NCBI GenBank assembly: GCA_025055115.1 | Contig: JANWYJ010000025.1 | Span: 31,261-95,260 of the forward strand | Origin: Gemmata sp. | GTDB lineage: Bacteria > Planctomycetota > Planctomycetia > Gemmatales > Gemmataceae | Length of the DNA: 64,000 bases | Reading direction: 5' to 3' | In this document: piece after piece, positions 34,375 to 42,664 of the stretch | Layout of the letters: every line of letters starts with the position of its first letter | Position numbering within the stretch: the first letter of the stretch is position 1 | The notes under the pieces: generated by a model | What the model was told of the DNA's origin: nothing | Database searches by the model: none | The model's input: the letters and a program-made list of their open reading frames with translations, nothing else | Translations under genes and position numbers: made by a program

Positions 34375-36465
34375 TTACTTCCCGGTTAGCTCCGCCACCA
34401 CAGCAGCGGCTTCCGGATAGAGTTGGCGCAACGCCTCAAGTACGGCCTTGGAGTGCACCGCGATATGCCGCGCCTGCACATCGGTATAGACGAAGTTTCG
34501 CACCAACCCATGCCGGTTGCGGTCAAAGTTCACCCCCACCAGCTCCCCAGCGCGATTGAGCACCGGGGAGCCGGAGTTGCCGCCGATGGTGTCAGCGGTG
34601 GAGACAAAGTTGAACGGCGTTTTCAAATCCAGTTTCGATCGGCCATCGAGCCAGCGCCGCGGTAAGGCAAAGGGTTCTTGGCCATTGCGTTGGGCGGATT
34701 TCTCAAACGCATCCCCAAAAGTGGTGTGGAAGGGCAACTGAATACCATCGACTTCGTACCCTTGCACCGTACCGAAGGCCAGCCGCAAGGTGAAAGTCGC
34801 ATCCGGGGCCACCGACTGGCCGTACACCTGAAAACGCCAGGTGGCGAGTGTGGCGTAGGCTTGACGCTCCGGTTCTTCCACTTCGGTCTCGTAGCGGCTG
34901 CGGAGCTGGCGAGCTGCGGCATCAATCGCTCGGACCAGCACGATCATGGGATCGCGACTGGCGTTGATCGCCTCCTGACCGCCGTTGACCAGCCTCTGGC
35001 GTTCTTCCGGATCGAAGAGTTTGGTCCCACGGACCAATTCTTGGGCACGGGCCGCGGGGTTCTTCCCAGCTAGAACCCGTTGCACCAATTCGTGTTCACC
35101 GCCCAGCATTTCCGCCATGAAGGTGAGCGATGCCGTCAGTTTGGCCCGTTCTAGCTCGGGGTAAAGCGGTGCCGGGCTGAACAATTGAAACTTCAGCGAT
35201 TCCAAATGGCTATCACGATACTCCCGCAGCCGCTCGGCCGACTTCTTCGGTAATTCGTCGGCCAGTCGCACGCAATGCCGAGCAATGGTAAACAGTGGTG
35301 AGAAGAACGCATGACCAATTTCAAAAAGGTTATACGGCTTCTCGAACTCACGGAGTTGTTGTTGAATTGTTTCGATACGGCCGAAAGTGCCTGCGAAATC
35401 GGGCGGTGGGCTACCCGTGGCTTTGGCCTGCTGAACAATCCGTTCGCGGAATTCCGCTTCTTGCTTCCGCTTCAGCTCCATGATCTGCGGGTCCAGAAGG
35501 CCTTGGAGTTGCCCACTGAAGGCTTTGCGGGCATTGGCGACGCTGTGTAAGTCGGTGGCCGCTTGGCGGGCATTCTCGCTGCTTTGCTCGCTGTACTGAT
35601 GCAAAGCGGCTTCGAGCGTGCGGAGGCGGGCCAGTGTGTACGGAAGGGTGAAGTCGCGACGGTGCTTGAGCCGAGCCAGCGTTTCGAGCCGCTGCGTGGT
35701 CCCAGGATGCCCGGTGACGAAGACCAGATCGCCCTCCGCTGGCCCGGTGTCGCTCCAGCGGAAGAAATGGGGCGTTTTCGCTGGTTGGCCGTTCTCATAG
35801 GCGCGGAAGAAGGCCACATCGAGATTCATCCGCGGATACTCGAAGTTATCGACATCGCCGCCGAAACTAGCAATCGCCCGTTCGGGAGCGAACACCAGCC
35901 GCACGTCGGTGTACTTCTTGTAGCGGTAGAGGTGATAGGCCCCGCCGTTGTAAAGGGTGACGACATCGGAACGAAGCCCGGTCGTTTTCAGAGATTCGTG
36001 TTCGAGGGTGCTCATCACGGCGCGGCGGGCAGCGAAGGCTTCCGCGGGCGACATGCCGGGTTTCACCGCGGCGTTCACCTCTTTGGTCACATCAATAATT
36101 TCCTGCAAGACATTAATTTCCAGATCGGGGCACTTCAATTCGCGCTCACGACTGGCGGCCACGAAGCCATCGCGGAGGAGGTCTTCACCCGGTTTGCTGA
36201 GTTTTTGAATCGCATCGGCCGCGACATGGTGATTGGTAACGAGCAATCCTTCGGGCGACACGAAGCCCCCTGAGCCGCCGCTATTGAGTCGGACCGAGGC
36301 GAGCATGGCGTTGCGGAGCCACGCTTCGGTGAGTTCAAACTGGTATTTGTCTTTCAGGTGCTGCCGAGGTGGGTCGTTGAGCAGCCACATGCCTTCATCG
36401 GAACGTGCCGTCATCGCTGCACCTCCCAGCCCCAGCAGCAGCGCCGCGAATGGATACCAGCGCAT
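34375..36465 (-). CDS. S46 family serine peptidase (DPP7/DPP11-like)
   Basis: 696 residues with signal peptide MRWYPFAALLLGLGGAAMTA. The chymotrypsin-like active site is split by the family's helical domain: His in SGGFVSPEGLLVTNHHVA, Asp in FGGDVDNFEYPRMNLD, and Ser in DTIGGNSGSPVLNRAGELVG. These periplasmic enzymes release dipeptides from peptide N-termini. The long helical insert is present (residues about 270-560). Specificity, neutral or acidic P1, cannot be read safely by eye. It is likely a stand-alone gene after the TerB-like gene, from which it is separated by a hairpin. Confidence 0.93.
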   Translation of the reverse strand: MRWYPFAALLLGLGGAAMTARSDEGMWLLNDPPRQHLKDKYQFELTEAWLRNAMLASVRLNSGGSGGFVSPEGLLVTNHHVAADAIQKLSKPGEDLLRDGFVAASRERELKCPDLEINVLQEIIDVTKEVNAAVKPGMSPAEAFAARRAVMSTLEHESLKTTGLRSDVVTLYNGGAYHLYRYKKYTDVRLVFAPERAIASFGGDVDNFEYPRMNLDVAFFRAYENGQPAKTPHFFRWSDTGPAEGDLVFVTGHPGTTQRLETLARLKHRRDFTLPYTLARLRTLEAALHQYSEQSSENARQAATDLHSVANARKAFSGQLQGLLDPQIMELKRKQEAEFRERIVQQAKATGSPPPDFAGTFGRIETIQQQLREFEKPYNLFEIGHAFFSPLFTIARHCVRLADELPKKSAERLREYRDSHLESLKFQLFSPAPLYPELERAKLTASLTFMAEMLGGEHELVQRVLAGKNPAARAQELVRGTKLFDPEERQRLVNGGQEAINASRDPMIVLVRAIDAAARQLRSRYETEVEEPERQAYATLATWRFQVYGQSVAPDATFTLRLAFGTVQGYEVDGIQLPFHTTFGDAFEKSAQRNGQEPFALPRRWLDGRSKLDLKTPFNFVSTADTIGGNSGSPVLNRAGELVGVNFDRNRHGLVRNFVYTDVQARHIAVHSKAVLEALRQLYPEAAAVVAELTGK

Positions 36466-36515
36466 GGCGGAAACTCCTTGCGTAGCGGTTGGGGGAGAAA
36501 GCCCTGGGTTAACAC

Positions 36516-36547
36516 CACTGGCCCGGGGTGTTTCCCCCGGGCCAGTG
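36516..36547 (-). terminator. Terminator-like hairpin
   Basis: Perfect 13-bp arms CACTGGCCCGGGG (36516-36528) and CCCCGGGCCAGTG (36535-36547) with a 6-nt loop. It follows the TerB-like gene and precedes the S46 gene, both on the minus strand. No T-tract follows, so termination is inferred from the strong stem only. Confidence 0.55.
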
Positions 36548-36606
36548 TATCGCGCCTGTCGCTGTGCGGCGGTATCCCAGTGAAGTGAAAACCTTCGTGA
36601 AAACCT

Positions 36607-37050
36607 TCAGCCGCGGTATTTGATCATTATTACCCGCACGATGTCTTTGGCTTCCGCTACGGATAATTCGAGCTTCTTTTGCAGTTTTTCGAGAATTGCT
36701 TTCTCTTCCGTTTCCACCACACCATCGGCCAAAATCACTTCACACGCGTGAGCAAAAACCGCCGCGTGAAGTTCTTTGGGCAAGGCTGGGACGCACTTGT
36801 CGATGACCGCCTCAGAACCTTCTTTTTTGATGATTTTGATTATCTTTGTGACATAACTTTGGATATCGTCTCTAGAAGTGTCTTCAAACAAGCGCATCCG
36901 AACGACGGGTCTGAATACTTCGGAGGCTTCTTCATCCGCCAAGTGCCCATCAGCGGTTGCCACGGCCAGAAGAATCCCCAGAAACGCCTCTTGTTTAGTT
37001 GACATCTTGTCAGAAGATTTTTCCTTGAACAAATTGTCAAACAGTCCCAT
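36607..37050 (-). CDS. TerB-like (tellurite resistance B fold) protein
   Basis: 147 residues, all helical. The repeated acidic loop motif of TerB is seen as LAVATADGHLADEEASEV and ACEVILADGVVETEEKAILE, preceded by a short amphipathic start MGLFDNLFKEK. Codon use is less GC-rich than neighbours. TerB-fold proteins bind metal or act at the membrane in stress or phage-defence contexts; no ter cluster is present here, so the role is open. Confidence 0.85.
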   Translation of the reverse strand: MGLFDNLFKEKSSDKMSTKQEAFLGILLAVATADGHLADEEASEVFRPVVRMRLFEDTSRDDIQSYVTKIIKIIKKEGSEAVIDKCVPALPKELHAAVFAHACEVILADGVVETEEKAILEKLQKKLELSVAEAKDIVRVIMIKYRG

Positions 37051-37145
37051 GATATGTCACTCCTGAAAGGACAATCAGCATACCATTACCCAACATAACC
37101 CTTACTCCAGTTGCGTCAAGCAACTTCCTTCCAACGGTGAGGAAA

Positions 37146-38933
37146 ATGCTGATGTTTCGTGTACCCGTTGTCGTGGTTGGTGCGGTGGTTCTTGGTCATC
37201 CCTTGATGGCCCAAACGCCTCCAAGTTCTAGCAAACCGCAAGTGCTGCTCATGGGCGATTCCATCCGCCAAGGTTATGCCCCACTGGTGACTCAGAAACT
37301 CGAAACCGTCGCCGAGGTGTTCAGTTTTCCTGACAATGGCGGCGACACGACCACCACCCTCCAGCAACTCGAAACGTGGATTCGCGACAAGCACGGGCCT
37401 TTTGCCGAGCGACCGAATGTCAATTCTCGCCCCCCGCTGATCGTTCATTTCAACTGCGGCTTGCACGATGTGAAATTCACCGCCGCTACGCAGAAACATC
37501 AAGTGCCTCTGGAGGACTACGAGAAGAATCTTCGAGCGATTGTGGCCAAGCTCCGTGAACGCACACCTCATGTGTACTTCGCCACCACCACGCCTATCTT
37601 AGATGAGCGGCACGCTGCCCGCAAAGCCGGTTTCGCCCGCTTCAACAAGGACGTTGAACGCTATAACGAGCGTGCCGTGCAAGTGATGCGGGAACTGGGC
37701 GTACCCGTCCATGACCTCAACCGCATTGTCCAGGATGGCAACCCCGCCGAGCTATTGGGCCAAGACGGTACTCATTACACCCCTGCCGGCAACGTTCGAC
37801 TGGCCGAGGCTGTCGTCGATTGTCTGCAGCGGAAGCTGAAACTGCTGACGCCAACGGTTCGCACCGCTCCGGCCAGTGGACCGGAAGCCGTGAAAGCCTA
37901 TCAGCAAGCGGAAGCGGCTTACGATCAGCTGGTGCCCGAAGTGTTCAAGAAAATGACGGTACCGGAGTTCCCGGTCCCCGCGAACCCGGCCGAATGGAAC
38001 CAACGCCGCGCGGAAGTGAAAAAGAAAGTCGTGGCCGCTTTGGGCGATCTGCCACCGCGGCCAGAGAAACCGCGCGTTCACCGCGTTTCGGTGGAACTTC
38101 ATCCCGGCTTCCGGCTGGAGCGCTTGCGCTTGGATAACGGGGTGGATGGTGTCCTGTCGGCCCTGCTACTCATTCCGGAACCGCTCAAAGCCCCTGCCCC
38201 CGCCATTCTGTGGCTCCATTCGTCCAGCTACGATCATCATCAGTTGCTGCAGCCCAACACCAACGGCGGTGAGGAACCGCTGGGGATCACATTCCTCAAA
38301 CGCGGTTGGGTGGTTTTTGCTCCTGATGCCGCGTGGTACGGCGACCGCGTCGGTCAAGGGCCGGCGGGAAGCCGCGAAACCGGCCGGGAACAGCAGGATA
38401 GCCTGCACAAATACAACCTGTGGTTTGGCCGCACGCTCTGGGGCATGTTCGTGCGCGACGATCAGGTGGCCCTCGACTATCTCACCAGCCGACCGGAAGT
38501 CGATCCCAAGAGAATCGGGGCTACGGGTATCAGCATGGGCAGCACGCGGAGTTGGTGGCTAGCCGCGGTAGACGACCGCATCGCCTGTGTCGTGGGTGTT
38601 GCGTGCCTGACACGCTACGAAAACTTGCTCAAACACGGGCAATTGCGGCAACACGGCACGTATTACTACGTCTACGGTTTGCTGAAACACTTTGATACGG
38701 AAGCGGTTGTGTCGTTGATCGCGCCGCGGCCGGTGTTGTTCCTGACGGGCGAACTCGATGCCGGCAGCCCCGCCGACGGCATTAAGGTGATCGAAACCAA
38801 AGCCGGCGGCGTGTATCAAGCCCTGGGCGCAGCCGAGAAGTTTCGTAGCATCCGCTACCCGGATGTCGGCCACACCTACACACCAACGATGCGGAAGGAG
38901 ATGCTCGCCTGGTTCGACCGCTGGTTGAAGTGA
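37146..38933 (+). CDS. Two-domain esterase: SGNH hydrolase plus alpha/beta hydrolase
   Basis: About 595 residues with a signal peptide (MFRVPVVVVGAVVLGHPLMAQ). The exact start is uncertain: GTG 37137, ATG 37146 or ATG 37152, behind GAGG at 37139-37142. Domain 1 (about 35-245) is SGNH: GDS in LLMGDSIRQGY, VHFNCGLHD, and DGTHYTPAGN with the catalytic Asp/His. Domain 2 (about 280-598) is a dienelactone/acetyl-xylan-esterase-type alpha/beta hydrolase: AILWLHSSSYDHH, nucleophile ATGISMGSTRS, acid in TGELDAGSP and DVGHTYTP. Two different esterase folds in one exported chain suggest removal of several acyl groups from one polymer. Substrate unknown. Confidence 0.88.
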   Translation: MLMFRVPVVVVGAVVLGHPLMAQTPPSSSKPQVLLMGDSIRQGYAPLVTQKLETVAEVFSFPDNGGDTTTTLQQLETWIRDKHGPFAERPNVNSRPPLIVHFNCGLHDVKFTAATQKHQVPLEDYEKNLRAIVAKLRERTPHVYFATTTPILDERHAARKAGFARFNKDVERYNERAVQVMRELGVPVHDLNRIVQDGNPAELLGQDGTHYTPAGNVRLAEAVVDCLQRKLKLLTPTVRTAPASGPEAVKAYQQAEAAYDQLVPEVFKKMTVPEFPVPANPAEWNQRRAEVKKKVVAALGDLPPRPEKPRVHRVSVELHPGFRLERLRLDNGVDGVLSALLLIPEPLKAPAPAILWLHSSSYDHHQLLQPNTNGGEEPLGITFLKRGWVVFAPDAAWYGDRVGQGPAGSRETGREQQDSLHKYNLWFGRTLWGMFVRDDQVALDYLTSRPEVDPKRIGATGISMGSTRSWWLAAVDDRIACVVGVACLTRYENLLKHGQLRQHGTYYYVYGLLKHFDTEAVVSLIAPRPVLFLTGELDAGSPADGIKVIETKAGGVYQALGAAEKFRSIRYPDVGHTYTPTMRKEMLAWFDRWLK

Positions 38934-38995
38934 GCTGTGGCCGCCGCACTCCCTTGTGCGTCTGGGAACTGTGCCCCCGGCCAGGGCGACGACGG

Positions 38996-40573
38996 CTAGC
39001 ACTCGGCAAACCATCCGTGTTCCGCGAACCATGTGGTCATATCGCGGGTGAGTTGACCGCTATTATCCATCCGCGGGACTTTGTGTTGCCCGCCGTACTT
39101 GCCGCGGGCTTTCATCCACTCGGCAAAGCCCCCGCGCTTGACAACCCGCACCTCCGGCATCCGCATGGCCAAGTCGCCGACGCGGTGCGGCCCGTAGTCT
39201 TCATTGAGCCGGGTCAATTCCTCGTCGATCAGTTGGGCGAAGCGTTGGCCATCCGGAGCGGCCTCGGCGAATTCGATCAAGTACAAATGATGGCCGGGTT
39301 GGTGCGGGTCCGGCGGGAAGACCGGGCCGACGTGGAAGTCGATGGCATCCACGCCGCAGTGGTGGGCCGCGAAGGCGACGGCTTTTTCGACTTCTTCACT
39401 GATCAAATGTTCGCCAAAGGCCGAGAGAAAGTACTTGGTTCGCCCGGTGAAGCGGATCAAGGGTGGATGACGACGCTCAAAGGCGATCGTATCGCCGACA
39501 GCGTACGACCAGACGCCCGCACAGCTTGTTAGCACCACTGCATATTGCACACCCACTTCGACATTGGCCAAGGTATGCCGTGTGGGGCGGTCGCGATGCA
39601 ATTCTTCCACAGGCACAAACTCGAAGAAAATCCCATGATCGGGCACAATCCGGAGCAATTGGTAGCGCGGGTCTTCGGTAGCGATGAAACCTTCTGAACA
39701 CGGATACACTTCGCAGAACTGGACCGCATCACTGCCGATTTCCCGGCGAAAGAGGTCACGGAAGGGGTCGAACTTCGTTCCGCCGTGGATGACCAGGCGT
39801 AATTGAGGCCAGATTTCGGCAATCGTTTTCTTGCCAGTCACTTTTTTGAGTTGGCCGAACAGAACGAGCATCCACGCGGGGATACCGCTGATCGCGGTAA
39901 TAGGTTCGCCAGCACTGAGTTCAGCAAAGCGGCGAATTTTGGCGTCCCAATCGGTCAGAAGGCTCAGTTCCAAGGGGGGGAAGGTATACGGCCGCAGCAC
40001 TGCGGACACTTCCTTGGCCGCGATGCCGCTGAGGTCGCCGGCGAAGCTGCCGTTGGCTTGTGGGCGCAGATCGGTACTGCCGCCCAGGAAAAAGAATTTG
40101 CCGGTCAGCAGGCGTGCGGCCGGATAGCAATGGCGGAAAAAAGCGGTGGTGGTGAAGGCCGCTTGGCGATTCGAACGGACCATCTCCCGCGATACTGGGA
40201 TGTACTTGGTCGTTCCGCTGGTGGTGCCACTGGAAAGGGCGAAGTAGGGAATGCGGCCCGGCCAGGTGATGTCGTCGAGGTGGGGGTAGGCATCCTTCCA
40301 ATACGTATTCCAGAACCATTCATACTCACGGACCGGGACGCGGGCCTGGTAGTCGGCGACTGAGCGAATGCGGGCGAAATCGTGATCGCGGCCAAAGCGC
40401 GTCTGGCGGGCGCGACCAACGAGCCGTAAGAGCGTGTTGTGCTGAACCGTTGCCGTATCCAAACGATCGAGCGTTGCCACGCGATAATGGGCATACCGGA
40501 CCAGAGCGGCATCGGCGAGCCGCCGCACCAACCGGGTGTTCGCCAGGGGGGCCAGGAACGCCGTACTGGGCAT
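38996..40573 (-). CDS. GH3 (auxin-responsive promoter) family acyl-adenylating enzyme
   Basis: 525 residues from the ATG at 40573, directly behind an AGGAGG site; the frame remains open to 40681 but is not coding. ALSSGTTSGTTKYIPVS is the ATP/P-loop of the GH3 branch of acyl-adenylate enzymes, with EVYPCSEGFIA and DTIAFERRHPPLIRFTGRTK as later motifs. Plant GH3 proteins conjugate acyl acids to amino acids; bacterial homologues have no settled substrate. The upstream same-strand genes are a lipid-methyltransferase-like gene and a hydrolase, so a lipid or small acyl conjugate is possible. Confidence 0.9.
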   Translation of the reverse strand: MPSTAFLAPLANTRLVRRLADAALVRYAHYRVATLDRLDTATVQHNTLLRLVGRARQTRFGRDHDFARIRSVADYQARVPVREYEWFWNTYWKDAYPHLDDITWPGRIPYFALSSGTTSGTTKYIPVSREMVRSNRQAAFTTTAFFRHCYPAARLLTGKFFFLGGSTDLRPQANGSFAGDLSGIAAKEVSAVLRPYTFPPLELSLLTDWDAKIRRFAELSAGEPITAISGIPAWMLVLFGQLKKVTGKKTIAEIWPQLRLVIHGGTKFDPFRDLFRREIGSDAVQFCEVYPCSEGFIATEDPRYQLLRIVPDHGIFFEFVPVEELHRDRPTRHTLANVEVGVQYAVVLTSCAGVWSYAVGDTIAFERRHPPLIRFTGRTKYFLSAFGEHLISEEVEKAVAFAAHHCGVDAIDFHVGPVFPPDPHQPGHHLYLIEFAEAAPDGQRFAQLIDEELTRLNEDYGPHRVGDLAMRMPEVRVVKRGGFAEWMKARGKYGGQHKVPRMDNSGQLTRDMTTWFAEHGWFAEC

Positions 40574-40578
40574 GAGAA

Positions 40579-40584
40579 CCTCCT
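40579..40584 (-). promoter_or_regulatory. Ribosome-binding site of the GH3-family gene
   Basis: AGGAGG on the minus strand, five bases before the ATG at 40573. It decides the start over the upstream in-frame codon at 40681. Confidence 0.85.
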
Positions 40585-40640
40585 CGCAGCTCAGAGGCTT
40601 TCCGTGCCACGGATGAAGCGCCGTGGGCTGGAAAGCGTGA

Positions 40641-40664
40641 GAGCCTACCCCCGGGGGTAGGCTC
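40641..40664 (-). terminator. Palindromic hairpin between methyltransferase and GH3 genes
   Basis: GAGCCTACCCCC and GGGGGTAGGCTC form a perfect 24-bp palindrome. It lies in the 165-bp gap after the methyltransferase gene. No T-run follows, so attenuator, operator or terminator are all possible. Confidence 0.5.
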
Positions 40665-40738
40665 CTATTGATTGTAGGCACAGTGAGCTTGTCGCGCGGC
40701 GTGGTTCGTATGGGCCGATGGGCCGGGCAGCGCGGCGT

Positions 40739-41482
40739 TCACTTCGTGGCTAGCAGGGTGCCGCGATAGCCGCGGCAGACATAAACCCCTCCCGGCGGCA
40801 GATTGAAGGGAACGAATCGGAAGCGAACATCGTCGAAATAGCGGCGGTACAGTTTGTAGTACACCAGCGGCATGACCGTGATTTGCCGGAAGGTACCGTT
40901 GGGGACGATCGTCCGCGCCGCCACTTCCAGAACCGCATCGCGGGCGGCAGCCGGGAACGACGGCAGCGGCAAACCGGAGATCACATGATCGACCTGACGA
41001 ATCCCGCGTTCGGCGAGTAATTCGCCCAAACGAGTGGCATCACCCAAAATCACATCGACATTGGCGGCATTCCGGAAGCGCTCACGCAGCCGGCTGCAGA
41101 GGATGGGGTCCAGTTCGATGACGATGAGTTTGGTTTCTGGGCGGGCCAGTTTGGTCATCACCGTGGTGATCGGCCCGGTACCGGCTCCCAATTCGACGAT
41201 CGTTTGGGTATTGGCCCAGTCAATCCCATCGAGCAGTTTGCGGGCCATAAATCGCGAACTGGGGGCAAACGACGCAATCTTTTTCCCCTGCGTCAGAAAG
41301 GCTTTCATCATGAGCCACCAGTCGGGTCCTTGGGCGGCGCGTGTTGGCGGCGGCGGGGGGTGGGGGGAGGCGTTGAGGGCCGCGGAATGGGCGGCGGGTT
41401 CGGGAGGGGGCGCGGAAGCCGCGGTAGCAGTTGCGGCGGCTCCGGGCTGGGAGTTTTGCGTCGTCGCCATAGATGACATCAT
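40739..41482 (-). CDS. Class I SAM methyltransferase, phospholipid N-methyltransferase (PmtA)-like
   Basis: 247 residues. The N-terminal 45 residues are low-complexity Ala/Pro. Then FLTQGKKIASFAPSSRFMARKLL matches the start of PmtA-type enzymes, followed by SAM motif I VELGAGTGPITTVM, acidic motif II LIVIELDP, VILGDATRLG, and DHVISGLPLPSFP. The last segment YKLYRRYFDDVRFRFVPFNLPPGGVY is the usual amphipathic end. The rRNA adenine dimethylase family is related but the local motifs fit lipid methylation better. The start may be at 41482 or 41470. It lies 46 bp after the hydrolase gene. Confidence 0.82.
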   Translation of the reverse strand: MMSSMATTQNSQPGAAATATAASAPPPEPAAHSAALNASPHPPPPPTRAAQGPDWWLMMKAFLTQGKKIASFAPSSRFMARKLLDGIDWANTQTIVELGAGTGPITTVMTKLARPETKLIVIELDPILCSRLRERFRNAANVDVILGDATRLGELLAERGIRQVDHVISGLPLPSFPAAARDAVLEVAARTIVPNGTFRQITVMPLVYYKLYRRYFDDVRFRFVPFNLPPGGVYVCRGYRGTLLATK

Positions 41483-41528
41483 GAATGACCGTGGTGAGGA
41501 TTGGGTAACGTTGTTTGGAAGCGGTTGG

Positions 41529-42374
41529 TCATTGATTCCCCGCGGCCGGTTTCGCCAGAATCCATTGGGTCCACGACGGATGCGCGGTGGGTTGGGGTGA
41601 ATTGAGGAAATCTACAACCAACCGGTTGATGAGCCAAGGTTTCTCGACTTGGGGGGCATGCCCGCAGCGGGGAATCTTCCGGAAATAGCCTTTGGGTAAT
41701 TCCCGCGCGGCTTCTTCGGCGGTTCGCGGGCAGCAGACTTTGTCGTCGCTGGCGGTCACCAGCAATGTCGGGGCGGTGATCAGTTTCAGTTTGTCGCGCA
41801 CGGAGTGTTCTAATGTTCCACTGACGGTGCGGAGGAAGCCTTTTTTCCACAGCCGGCTGGCAAATTTGGCTTTGTAGTAGCGGAGAATCTCCCGATCGAC
41901 GCGGCGCGGCTTGTGAAACACGCTTTTCACCATGGAATGGGCATCCTGGCCACGGACGCCGTCGATAATCGGCAGCCGCTCCACATCGCCCATCCCCGAG
42001 GGGCAGATCAACACCATCCGATCGACCAAACGCGGATAACGCACCGCGAATTCGACGGCCACCTTGCCTCCCAGGCTACTGGAAACCAGATGGTACGGCG
42101 GCGTTTGCACGAACTGATCCAAGTAGAGATGGAGTTGCTCAACGAGATAATCGACGGTGATTTCTTCTTTCGCGGCAATCTTGCGATGGAGGGCGTCCCC
42201 TTCGTAGGCCAGGATGTTGGGGGCGTGCACCTCAAAGAACCGCGACCAATACTTGCGGTTGCGGTACCAAGATTCTGCTTGTTCGGCCAGTCCGTTGATC
42301 AAGATCAAAGGCCGGCGACGGGCATAATGTTGCGGGCGTAACCGTTCGAGTAAACCCTTCAGTGGGGAACGCAT
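41529..42374 (-). CDS. Alpha/beta hydrolase
   Basis: 281 residues from the ATG at 42374; a longer frame to 42479 seems non-coding. Motifs: LILINGLAEQAESWY (oxyanion strand), nucleophile LVSSSLGGKVAVEFA, LVTASDDKVCCPRT (acid) and IPRCGHAPQVEKP (His). It is the first gene of a minus-strand group with the methyltransferase and GH3-family genes. Substrate unknown. Confidence 0.85.
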   Translation of the reverse strand: MRSPLKGLLERLRPQHYARRRPLILINGLAEQAESWYRNRKYWSRFFEVHAPNILAYEGDALHRKIAAKEEITVDYLVEQLHLYLDQFVQTPPYHLVSSSLGGKVAVEFAVRYPRLVDRMVLICPSGMGDVERLPIIDGVRGQDAHSMVKSVFHKPRRVDREILRYYKAKFASRLWKKGFLRTVSGTLEHSVRDKLKLITAPTLLVTASDDKVCCPRTAEEAARELPKGYFRKIPRCGHAPQVEKPWLINRLVVDFLNSPQPTAHPSWTQWILAKPAAGNQ

Positions 42375-42664
42375 GACCGGGTCACTCCGCGGCACAAGCT
42401 TGGGAGAAAATCGGATGAGTGTTGTTACAGAATAGCGTGACGACCAGTGAAGTGTAGAGAAAAAGTGAATTCTCGCCAAAATCTAGCTAGTAGTTGCCCT
42501 ACAAGCCACAGAATCGCCGTGGTCCACGTAGCCCGCTTGGCTTCGCCGCATCGTCTTTTCGGACGGCGAACGGCCATAGGGAGGAAAAACTCATTGCACA
42601 TGGTTGCGTGGCATCGCTAAGATGAAACGCAAACCACTTCGCGCGATCCCGTTGGGGAACACTC

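Noticed and set aside
36607..37050. Tellurite-resistance operon
   Set aside because: Only a single TerB-fold gene is present; no terA, terC, terD or terE neighbours.
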